Positions 8,824 to 16,271 of a stretch of 53,903 nt of DNA are shown piece by piece. Origin of the DNA: Verrucomicrobiota bacterium (GTDB lineage Bacteria > Verrucomicrobiota > Verrucomicrobiia > Chthoniobacterales > UBA10450); contig QHPE01000159.1 in NCBI GenBank assembly GCA_003218945.1, positions 1 to 53,903 on the forward strand, read 5' to 3'. A program made the translations under genes and the position numbers. The notes beneath the pieces were generated by a model that saw nothing but the letters and a program-made list of their open reading frames with translations, searched no databases and was not told the origin of the DNA. Every line of letters starts with the position of its first letter. Positions within the stretch are counted from its first letter, which is position 1.

Positions 8824-10811
8824 TGCTTCCTTTCAAGTAAGGCGGTCGACGCGCTTACCCATAGTTCTTCCGCCTCCGATCCGGTCGCAGCGGACCCGAG
8901 CAAGACGCTCGGAGCGGTTACTCGGGTTACCGACACCTCGGTCGTGGTTAAGACTGATCCATCGAGAACTTCGGACGGCACTGTGGAGAGCGCATCCGAC
9001 CTGACTATGGGCAGGCTAAAATGAAAGGTCGCGCCGCGGTCCGAATTATTCGTAGCCCAGATTTCCCCTTTGTGTGCGTTAATGATGGTACGGCAGATGG
9101 AAAGTCCAAGTCCCATTCCCTCCTTTTTCGTGGTGAAGAAACGGTCGAATACTTGTTCTCGTTTTCCTTCCGGAATGCCGCCGCCCCGATCCGCAACGGA
9201 TACCCGCACTTCGCCGTTCTCCGATTTAGAAGCGATGAGCAGTTGGCGCTCCGAAGAATTGTGATTGCTCAACGCTTCGCAGGCATTCAGCATGAGGTTA
9301 AGCAATACCTGTTGAAGCTGGACCCGGTCGCCGGCGACTGTGGGCAAATTCTGGGCAAGGTTGGTATCCACAGTTACGTTTTGATTGATGAGATCACTGC
9401 GCATTAGTTTCAGGACGTCTCCAATCACTTCGTTTAGATCGACATCATCGCAGTGCGTTTGCGGTTCTCCCTTTTTTAGTAACCCGCGAAGGCGGTGGAT
9501 TACTTCGCCAGCGCGTTGGTCTTCGGTTACAATGTCATTGAGGATCTCGCGAACCTCATTAAGATCGACCTCGTCAGCATCCAGGAATCGCTGAGCAGCC
9601 TGAGCGTTACTGAGAATCGCAGTGATCGGGTGCGTTAGCTCGTGCGCAAGCGAGCTGGAAAGTTCCCCCAATGCGCTCACACGCGCGAGGTGCGCCAGGT
9701 CATGGCGCTGGCGGGCCGCCTCCAGCGCTGCCAGCTTTCGACCCGTAATGTCCATGCTGACTCCCAGAAGACGTATCGGATTGCCCTGTTTGTTTACCTG
9801 CACACGCCCACGCGCCGCGACCCAGCCCACACTCCCGTCCGAAAGGACCCTCCGAAACTCTGCGTCGTAATCTTTGCCGTTCTTGATTGCATCCCGGAGT
9901 GCCTGTCGGACTTTATCGCGATCATCCGGATGCCATCGGGAAATGAGGTCCTCGAACGTGATTTTTCCAGAAACAGGAAACCCTAGCTGAGCGCGGCGCG
10001 TTGGGCTCACCCAGATCTCATCTTTGCTCAAATCCCACTCCCATAGCCCGAGATCCGCTGAGTCGGCGGCTAAGCTCAGCCTCTTATCGCTTAGTTCCAA
10101 TTCATGCGCGAGGCGCGCTCCTCTAGCCATGTCGCTACTCAGCTCATAGCCCATCGCCGCCACGACGGCCGTATATGTAAAGCCGAGGAAAAAGGGGACT
10201 TCGATGACGCCCCAGATTACCAGCGGGACGTGCCACGCCAGGATCGCGCCGAAAATCATGCTACCGCCTACGAGCAAAGCGCGTCGTCGATCACCACGGC
10301 GCCACACGCTAATCGTAGCATCCACGGAAAAGATAAGCAGCAAGAGCAGACTAACCTGACTAAGTAAGCCCCAAGGATTCGGGATCCCCACGGGCACTGA
10401 GACGATCTCACCGGCACACGAGAAGTGGCGGATGTCTGTAATCGCCCGGAAATTGATACTTACCGGAAAGATGAAATTGAGGGCAAGTACAAGCGTCCGC
10501 AGGCCGTAGATGCTCCACGCCAGCCATCGTCGTCCGGCACGGAGATAGAGTCGCACGAAAGCCACGAACGACACTGTGAGCACCCACGTGGGTACGTGTA
10601 CCCAGCGCACCAAAGTCTGGTATTGCTCGACTGTCTGGGCATTCATCATCCCCAGCTCGAATGCAGAGATTGCCGCCGCCGCGACCGCGCTACAGGAAAA
10701 CAACAAATGCGCCCAAGTCTGGCGCTGTTTGCACCAGACTGCGCAATAGAACGCCGCAAGCGTCAAACACGCACCCAAATTTATCGACCAGAAGACGGTG
10801 ATCCAACTCAT
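8820..10811 (-). CDS. Membrane sensor histidine kinase, FixL-like (PAS, HisKA, HATPase)
   Basis: 663 residues. Residues 1-225 contain about seven hydrophobic segments and form a multi-pass sensor region. Residues 240-360 are a PAS/PAC domain (LGLWEWDL to DITGRK). The phosphorylated His390 lies in the FixL-type H-box SLAHELTHP. The ATPase part has the N-box NLMLNACEAL (505-514), the G1 box DRGGGIP and the G2 box GMGLGL. A Ser/Thr-rich tail of about 55 residues follows the kinase core. The first residues and the PAS domain are clearly paralogous to the kinase at 13852-15051. It feeds the FixJ-like regulator that overlaps its stop codon. The ligand is unknown; no heme-PAS signature could be confirmed. 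Confidence 0.93.
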   Translation of the reverse strand: MSWITVFWSINLGACLTLAAFYCAVWCKQRQTWAHLLFSCSAVAAAAISAFELGMMNAQTVEQYQTLVRWVHVPTWVLTVSFVAFVRLYLRAGRRWLAWSIYGLRTLVLALNFIFPVSINFRAITDIRHFSCAGEIVSVPVGIPNPWGLLSQVSLLLLLIFSVDATISVWRRGDRRRALLVGGSMIFGAILAWHVPLVIWGVIEVPFFLGFTYTAVVAAMGYELSSDMARGARLAHELELSDKRLSLAADSADLGLWEWDLSKDEIWVSPTRRAQLGFPVSGKITFEDLISRWHPDDRDKVRQALRDAIKNGKDYDAEFRRVLSDGSVGWVAARGRVQVNKQGNPIRLLGVSMDITGRKLAALEAARQRHDLAHLARVSALGELSSSLAHELTHPITAILSNAQAAQRFLDADEVDLNEVREILNDIVTEDQRAGEVIHRLRGLLKKGEPQTHCDDVDLNEVIGDVLKLMRSDLINQNVTVDTNLAQNLPTVAGDRVQLQQVLLNLMLNACEALSNHNSSERQLLIASKSENGEVRVSVADRGGGIPEGKREQVFDRFFTTKKEGMGLGLSICRTIINAHKGEIWATNNSDRGATFHFSLPIVRSDALSTVPSEVLDGSVLTTTEVSVTRVTAPSVLLGSAATGSEAEELWVSASTALLERKQ

Positions 10812-10882
10812 CGGCTAACAGCGACTAGCTTTGATTTGGAATGCGTTTCCATCTCGCCATCCTCTACGGAAATTGAGGAGCG

Positions 10883-11060
10883 AAGTTGTCAAACTACCGT
10901 CCTGATTGTGCGCCTGGATTTCACCTAGGGCGGTGGAAACTGTCCTTAAGGAATTGCGCCAGTCATTAACACCGATGCTCCTGTTTACGCCAACTGTGCT
11001 TTTTTGGTTAGGCAGATGCGTCAACAGTTCACCTGGCCGAATCGAATGAGTGCGCGCCGT
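10883..11060. repeat. Diverged copy 1 of a duplicated intergenic segment
   Basis: It aligns along its length with about 12853-13030. Shared anchors include GCGCCTGGATTT, a CATTAACA block, CTAGGG-like strings and GAATGAGTGCGCG in the same order and spacing. By eye about two thirds of positions match. It sits just upstream of the kinase at 10811. Confidence 0.7.
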
Positions 11061-11112
11061 TCTTTGTAAGCCCACGCGCGTGCAGAAAAGTGCTCCCTAC
11101 CGATGGATTAGG

Positions 11113-11280
11113 TCAGCTTTCGCTGTTAGGGCATAAGGCTTGGGGACAACCACCCTGCGGGGCTATCTCTGTGAATTCTGTGATCGAGAGGTCTCCCAAA
11201 GTTCGCCGGGCCTCAGATTTTCCGTGAGCAAGTCGAGCAAATCGCTTGAGTTCAGCCGCCGTGTAGACACCACCGTGACC
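11113..11280 (-). pseudogene. Remnant of the C-terminus of a NarL-type response regulator
   Basis: In one minus-strand frame the segment reads TAAELKRFAR followed by a diverged tail and a TGA. TAAELKRFAR is identical to the HTH end of the intact regulator at 13124-13855. The receiver and most of the HTH are missing. The matching downstream spacers (10883-11060 and 12853-13030) show that regulator tail and spacer were duplicated together. A terminator sits directly before the remnant, so it is unlikely to be translated. Confidence 0.75.
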
Positions 11281-11291
11281 AGCGCTGCAAC

Positions 11292-11321
11292 AAAAAAGGC
11301 TCCGCGGTTGCCCGCGGAGCC
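11292..11321 (-). terminator. Intrinsic terminator of the 11363-12691 gene
   Basis: On the minus strand a 10-base stem (GGCTCCGCGG paired with CCGCGGAGCC) with a four-base loop is followed by six T residues. It lies about 42 bases after the stop codon at 11363. Confidence 0.93.
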
Positions 11322-11362
11322 TTTCGGTACTTCTATTTAGCTCGAATCCTGGCTATGCTCCT

Positions 11363-12691
11363 TTAATCACCGAAGCTGAACGGGCAAGGCGACGACTGTA
11401 CGAAGCTCTTGTTGTTGTTCGCGTCGTTCAATGCGTTCTTTAGCGTCTCCTGGCACGCCCGATCCGGACTGCCTGCCTGCGTCAAGGGATGATCGAGCAG
11501 CGATTGATTCGCAGCCGTCATCAGGTCATTGATGCTGATGAAGCCAAGGCTGTTCAATCCAGTGACCGTTCCGCAGGTTGATAACCCTGGTGCATAGACC
11601 AGCGCGCTTCCGTTCACGAAACCGTGAAGCACATTGAGTTTCATCGTCGCCAACTCTGCCGACAGCATGTTCGCCATGTTGGTCGTATTCGCGCCGAGCA
11701 GAAACTGATTCAGAAGCGTCTTGCTCTGAGTGAGCGTGCCTGTGAAATCCTGCGCAGTACCTTGCCCAGTTACTAAATTCAGGGCAGTGAGCGCCGCGAA
11801 ATCATTGCGTGTTTCGAGTTGCTGGCCATTTCTGTTGCTCCAGTAGGCGAGTGTGAAACCGCCGCCTGCACCCACACAAACATTGCCGAAGGTGACGTTC
11901 TCCGTGTAACCGGTATCCACATCGAATTCCACTTCGGTGGCAGTATTATGGATCCAGTTTAGCTCGTTCGGGTGGCGTTCAATTACGGCGTAGTCCCCAG
12001 CAAGGACATAGGCGCACCGCGGGGTTTCTTTCCACAGGTGCAAGTTATTATGTCCAAACACACGGAACTCCCAGCCGGTAATCTCCTGTTCTCCATTGTC
12101 CTGAATTCCGTTGACGTTCGCGTCGTAAAACGTAGTGACGCATACCTCGCCCTTAGGACAGGGAGTAGGCGAAGGGGTTGCCGTGGGAGTCGCACTAGGC
12201 GTTGGCGTGGGCGTGGGGTTTGTATTGTTGACCTGGAAATTATCGGTCTTGGTGCTGTTATTTATGAAGTCGCAATCAGTGCTGACCCAGACTTTGTATT
12301 CTCCACCCGGATTCGGCGTGTCATCGTACCCGGGAACAGTGAAGCCACTGGAACCTGTCTTTAGGATTGAGGTGAGCTGATAGCATTGAACGAATTCACC
12401 GTCGACGACGGTGACTGCACCTGGGTCGCTCTTGCCCAGAACGGTCGCCCCGCTCGGGTCGGTGACTTGCACGCAGTAACTGCCATCCGGAAGGCCGGCA
12501 GCACCGGGATGCGCCGGGCCGCCATCGACATAAACATCTTCCTTATTGTCAAAGATATTTTGGTTCACTTCGGTGCAGGTGCTGTCGGTGGTAAAGATCG
12601 CGCCGGGAAGCGGCGGATCGGCACGAAGATTACTACAAAATGCCAGGACAGCGATAAAGGCGATCCATATACATTTCTTATTTGCTTTCAT
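11363..12691 (-). CDS. Secreted protein with SdrD-B-like domain and Cys-rich C-terminal domain
   Basis: Exported protein of 442 residues. A signal peptide (about 1-25, WIAFIAVLAFCSNLRA) is followed by a region to about 150 that reads like an Ig-type domain. Then comes a Thr/Pro linker (NPTPTPTPSATPTATPSPTP) and an SdrD-B-like segment beginning TTFYDANVNGIQDNGEQ. The C-terminal 170 residues contain FTLAYWSNRNG, LLGANTTNMANML and MKLNVLHGF. They resemble the C-terminal domain of the 3806-7195 protein in layout: an aromatic/Gly start, a Leu-rich middle and a C...L...A-N helix near the end. Function is unknown; a cell-surface or matrix role is likely. It is a single-gene unit with its own terminator, and lies between the two kinase-regulator pairs. 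Confidence 0.8.
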   Translation of the reverse strand: MKANKKCIWIAFIAVLAFCSNLRADPPLPGAIFTTDSTCTEVNQNIFDNKEDVYVDGGPAHPGAAGLPDGSYCVQVTDPSGATVLGKSDPGAVTVVDGEFVQCYQLTSILKTGSSGFTVPGYDDTPNPGGEYKVWVSTDCDFINNSTKTDNFQVNNTNPTPTPTPSATPTATPSPTPCPKGEVCVTTFYDANVNGIQDNGEQEITGWEFRVFGHNNLHLWKETPRCAYVLAGDYAVIERHPNELNWIHNTATEVEFDVDTGYTENVTFGNVCVGAGGGFTLAYWSNRNGQQLETRNDFAALTALNLVTGQGTAQDFTGTLTQSKTLLNQFLLGANTTNMANMLSAELATMKLNVLHGFVNGSALVYAPGLSTCGTVTGLNSLGFISINDLMTAANQSLLDHPLTQAGSPDRACQETLKNALNDANNNKSFVQSSPCPFSFGD

Positions 12692-13123
12692 TTAATTTTT
12701 CTTTCGATTCTTGTCTGGGGAGCCTTCCCAAGGCTGGTCCAAGACGGGTTTATGTTGATGGGTTCGAGCAACCGCGATCACGATCGCTCGGGGAGATGTT
12801 AGATTTGAAATGATTCTTCCATTTCGCGATTATATACGAGAAGCTCGCGGGCAAGTTTCTAAGGCAACGGTGCTGATTGAGCGCCTGGATTTGACGTAAA
12901 GCCGGGGGCCAATTATCCCTAGGGAATTAATTCAGGCATTAACAACCAGTGCTTCTGCTAGGCAAATCGTGCTTTGTTCGTTAGCCGAAAATGTCGCAGC
13001 TTATCATGGCCAGCGAGAATGAGTGCGCGAAGTTCCTCAAGAGCAGGCTACGTGCGAGGAGCCCTCGGTTTTGATGCGCTATTATTAGCTTTCGCCGTTA
13101 AGGCGAGTACGAATTGAGGACGA
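12692..13123. other. Spacer upstream of the secreted-protein gene
   Basis: 432 bases between the NarL-type regulator stop and the secreted-protein start on the minus strand. About 12853-13030 is the second copy of the duplicated spacer. The remaining bases show no coding frame and no terminator. The promoter of the 11363-12691 gene presumably lies here. Confidence 0.6.
12853..13030. repeat. Diverged copy 2 of the duplicated intergenic segment
   Basis: Partner of 10883-11060, with the same order of short conserved blocks. In both places it follows the 3' end of a NarL-type regulator, intact here and a remnant at the other copy. Confidence 0.7.
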
Positions 13124-13855
13124 CTAGCCTGCCGCGGTCGCCTTTGAATTGCCTGACGGAGAGGCCACCCATGGTTCAGAAGGCACCAGGTTTTTGGCAG
13201 CCCATTGTCGGGCGAATCGCTTGAGTTCAGCTGCCGTTTGTAGAGTCAGCTTATGCTTAATTTTTTCGCAGTGGGTCTCGACGGTTTTGCGGCTAAGATG
13301 AAATTGCTCGGCAATCTCCCGCGGAGTGTAAGCAGCGCCTAAAAGTTGAAACACTTGCATCTCGCGATCGGACAGGCGCTCGACGCCGATACGCGAGGCA
13401 ACCGGTTTGTCGCGCAAAGTTCGCTGCACTACGGCTGCGGCGACTCTTTCGCTGAAGTACAATTCGCCTGCCAGCACTTTGCGCACCGCCCGCAGCACCT
13501 CGTCCGTGACGTTTTCCTTCATTATGTAGCCGGAGGCCCCGGCGCGCAGCGTGCGTTCGGCGAAAATCAACTCATCGTATTGCGATAGGACGAGCACCTT
13601 TACTTCAGGAAATTCGACCCGCAATGTTTTGATGAAGTCCAGCGCGTCGCCGCCCTTCAAGCGCAAATCGAGAATCATTAGATCAGGCTTGCATTCTTGT
13701 ACCAGGCGTTTGGCATCTGACGTGTTGTCCGCAACGCCGACACAGGTGAGGTCCGGTTGTCTGTCGATTAACTGTTTTAGCCCATCGCATAGCACCGGGT
13801 GGTCGTCGACTACTACTACGTGGGATTTTCTTTCGGTTTGTGTTATTGCATTCAT
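13124..13855 (-). CDS. NarL/LuxR-family response regulator
   Basis: 243 residues from the chosen ATG (13855), which overlaps the kinase TGA as ATGA; a longer frame to 13900 exists but lies inside the kinase gene. The receiver has VVVDDHP (14-20), phosphoacceptor Asp63 in LILDLRL (read as LMILDLRL) and Lys113 in YIMKENV. The HTH (about 158-215) contains LSDREMQVF and LSRKTVETHCEKI. It should be phosphorylated by the kinase at 13852-15051 and act as a transcription factor. A truncated paralogue of its C-terminus lies at 11113-11280. Confidence 0.93.
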   Translation of the reverse strand: MNAITQTERKSHVVVVDDHPVLCDGLKQLIDRQPDLTCVGVADNTSDAKRLVQECKPDLMILDLRLKGGDALDFIKTLRVEFPEVKVLVLSQYDELIFAERTLRAGASGYIMKENVTDEVLRAVRKVLAGELYFSERVAAAVVQRTLRDKPVASRIGVERLSDREMQVFQLLGAAYTPREIAEQFHLSRKTVETHCEKIKHKLTLQTAAELKRFARQWAAKNLVPSEPWVASPSGNSKATAAG

Positions 13856-15051
13856 GATATTGTAGACAGAGAAGGCTCCGCTTGTAGAGGTACACGGCAA
13901 GAAATAATCGTCCCCTTATTGGGGCCGGGGCGCACTTCGCACGAGCCGCCGATGCATTGCGCGCGGTAGCGCATGATTCGAAGTCCCATCCCGTGGCCAT
14001 TGGTCTTGGTGTTAAACCCCGCCCCGTCGTCTTGCACCGTTAACACCATGTCACCATTGCCGAATGTGAGCTGGATCAAAACATGCCGAGCAGCACCATG
14101 CTCTATGGCATTACGCACTGCCTCCTGCGCGATTCGATAAAGTTGAGCTGCTACTGGCGGGCTAATCGGTAGCGGCTCGGCGTCAGATGTAACCACGCTT
14201 TTTACATCGCAACTGTGACTGGTATTCACGGCCAGGCATTCCAACGCCGTTTCCAAGTCGTCCACTGTGTCACCGCCTTCGGCGCTCCGCGCGGTGAGCC
14301 GTACTTGCCTGGCCGCTTCGTTGGCGAGCTTTACTATTGCGGAAGCTTGGTCGGCTTCGTCAGGCTGACATGGCCCCAACTGTTCCTCAAGCAGTTTTGC
14401 GCTTATAGCGATCGTCACGAGTTGTTGCCCTATTCCGTCGTGCAAGTCATATGCGATGCGCCGCTGTTCGCGGGCACAACTCTCGATCACCTCACGTTCG
14501 ACGAGCGCGCGCTCCGCGATTTCTCGCTCCATAAACGCGGTCCTCTGCTGCGTGACTCTTTGAAGTTCGGCGCGCTGCTCGCGGGCCCGGATCTCGGCCT
14601 CTTTTCGGTCCGTAATATCGAGGCTAATTGCCGTAAGCCGCTGGGCTTTTCCGCGGTCATCAAGGTGCACGTGCCCATGCGCGTGAACCCATCGCACGCT
14701 GCCGTTTGGGGCAACAACACGAAACTCTACATGGCAATCTTTGACGTTTTGGATCGCCTCATTCATTGCTTGTCGAACTCTTTCGCGATCTTCTGGGTGC
14801 CAGCGTGGCATCAGGTGTTGGAATGTGATCCTTCCAAAAGCAGGCAAACCCAACTGAGCACGGCCTGTAAGCGGGACGCAGATTTCATCTCTTTCCAAAT
14901 CCCACTCCCACATTTCGAGGTTAGCGGACTTTGCAGCGAGGTTGAATCTCTTCTCTCTAGTTTCCCATACGCGCGCCAAGCGTACAGCGAAGGCCGCGAG
15001 CATCAAAAACGCTCCGGCATTCATCAACCAGATGACGGTAATCCAATTCAT
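13852..15051 (-). CDS. Sensor histidine kinase, NarX/DegS type (PAS, HisKA_3)
   Basis: 399 residues from the ATG at 15051. The frame continues upstream to 15288, but MNWITVIWLMNAGAFLMLAAF matches the start of the FixL-like kinase (MSWITVFWSINLGACLTLAAF) and fixes the start. One N-terminal membrane helix (5-25) is followed by a PAS domain (35-150; NLEMWEWDL, LDITDRK), a coiled-coil linker (150-190) and HisKA_3 with His204 in YDLHDGIGQQL. The ATPase has the EAVRNAIEHG N-box and DDGAGF. Its PAS domain is close to that of the 8820-10811 kinase although the catalytic cores belong to different families, which suggests domain shuffling after duplication. Its four-base stop/start overlap couples it to the NarL-type regulator. 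Confidence 0.92.
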   Translation of the reverse strand: MNWITVIWLMNAGAFLMLAAFAVRLARVWETREKRFNLAAKSANLEMWEWDLERDEICVPLTGRAQLGLPAFGRITFQHLMPRWHPEDRERVRQAMNEAIQNVKDCHVEFRVVAPNGSVRWVHAHGHVHLDDRGKAQRLTAISLDITDRKEAEIRAREQRAELQRVTQQRTAFMEREIAERALVEREVIESCAREQRRIAYDLHDGIGQQLVTIAISAKLLEEQLGPCQPDEADQASAIVKLANEAARQVRLTARSAEGGDTVDDLETALECLAVNTSHSCDVKSVVTSDAEPLPISPPVAAQLYRIAQEAVRNAIEHGAARHVLIQLTFGNGDMVLTVQDDGAGFNTKTNGHGMGLRIMRYRAQCIGGSCEVRPGPNKGTIISCRVPLQAEPSLSTIS

Positions 15052-15305
15052 CGAAATGTGGCCGAGCTGCCTGCCAATACTATTTACTTCGGATTTTTGA
15101 AGCCGAAGTTTCAAAAAAAATGAGGGTCTGCCCTCGGAATTTTTTCCTAATCGCGATGGCCATGCCCACCTCAATGACATCTTCCACTGGCTGCGCGCCT
15201 CGCTGATAATGTAAGGCTTATCGCCGGAACCCGGCGAACATCCACGCTCGGAAAGCCTTATCAAGAAGCTTGCGTGACTACGGCACAAATGAGATTATCC
15301 GCGCG

Positions 15306-16070
15306 GTGAGACCGAATACCCCCTTTAGCGACTCCCATGCTCGGTTCATGACAACACGTTGGAGCATCGTTGTGTCGTGTTCGGACTCTGCAACGGATGA
15401 ACAGAAAGCGCACGCTGCCCTTGCCGAACTTTGCAAAATTTACTGGCGACCCGTTTTCGCCTTCATCTGCCGGAAGGGCCACTCCGTTCCTGACGCACAG
15501 GATTTGACTCAAGAATTTTTTGGCAAGGTCATCAAAGGTCGCCTCATGCAGTCCGCCGATCGGAACAAGGGGAGATTCCGGTCGCTTCTGCTCAAGGCCC
15601 TGCAACGTTTTTTGTACGATCAAGGCGATAAGCGTCAGGCGCGCAAACGCGGCGGCGACTTACGCTTTGTTTCCTGGGACGACTGGATGACGGAGGCGCC
15701 ATCCCACTTGTCCATTACCGAGCAGGAATCTGGCAATTGGTCGCCGGAAAGAATTTTCGATGTACGCTGGGCTGCGACAGTGGTCGAGCGCGCGCTGCGG
15801 CGATTGGGTGACGAGTGTGAAAAACACGGCCGACGACGCGTTTTTGATGTCCTTAGCAGTTACCTTAGTGCCGATCGGGAAGAGATATCGTATGCAAATT
15901 TTGCGAAGATCCTTGGCCTTCAGGAAACGGCAGTGAAAAATCTGGTGCACCGCTTGCGTGAACGTTATCGCGCTCTGCTTCGCGAAGAAGTTGCTGAAAC
16001 TGTGGGTGGGCCCAACGAGGTCGATGACGAATTGCGTTATCTCTGCGCGGCATTAAGCGCTGCGGAATAG
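15306..16070 (+). CDS. ECF-type RNA polymerase sigma factor
   Basis: About 254 residues; the frame is open to 15270. GTG 15306 was chosen because the following residues lead naturally into TTRWSIVV, but TTG 15270 and ATG 15348 remain possible. Region 2 is visible (YWRPVFAFICRKGHS, AQDLTQEFF), then a linker and region 4 (SYANFAKILGLQETAVKNLVHRLRERY). This is the ECF group found in Planctomycetes and Verrucomicrobia that is encoded beside Ser/Thr kinases rather than anti-sigma factors. The adjacent kinase gene (16272) begins about 200 bases downstream on the same strand, consistent with control by phosphorylation (inference). Confidence 0.88.
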   Translation: MRPNTPFSDSHARFMTTRWSIVVSCSDSATDEQKAHAALAELCKIYWRPVFAFICRKGHSVPDAQDLTQEFFGKVIKGRLMQSADRNKGRFRSLLLKALQRFLYDQGDKRQARKRGGDLRFVSWDDWMTEAPSHLSITEQESGNWSPERIFDVRWAATVVERALRRLGDECEKHGRRRVFDVLSSYLSADREEISYANFAKILGLQETAVKNLVHRLRERYRALLREEVAETVGGPNEVDDELRYLCAALSAAE

Positions 16071-16271
16071 GTTCCGAGCCAAAAGCGGATTAGGTTGGTC
16101 TACGGGGCGAAAACTCCCGCCCCTCTTGTTGCGAATCCATTGCGGTGCGTATTTTTTTGTTCGCCGCTGCATGATTCCCGAGGCGGGCTGCGTTGTAAAT
16201 AACTTTTCAGGGAATCTATGAAAATTAAAATTGGCAACGATCAAACCTCGATCTATTCTTAGGGCTCTTTC

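Larger units (their letters stand above)
10812..11362. other. Spacer with duplicated regulatory sequence and a gene remnant
   Basis: This 551-base gap has three parts. About 10883-11112 is a diverged copy of the spacer at 12853-13120. Bases 11113-11280 are a regulator remnant, and 11292-11321 is an intrinsic terminator. The first part is the upstream region of the FixL-like kinase on the minus strand. Confidence 0.65.

Noticed and set aside
10815-11075. Minus-strand 86-residue open frame
   Set aside because: It runs through the duplicated spacer, and the matching frame is not kept in the second copy.
14215-15123. Plus-strand open frame of 302 residues
   Set aside because: It lies antisense to the NarX-type kinase, which has complete PAS and catalytic motifs. 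The frame has no recognisable domain.
15052-15288. Longer N-terminus of the NarX-type kinase
   Set aside because: The paralogous kinase starts with a matching sequence exactly at the ATG at 15051.
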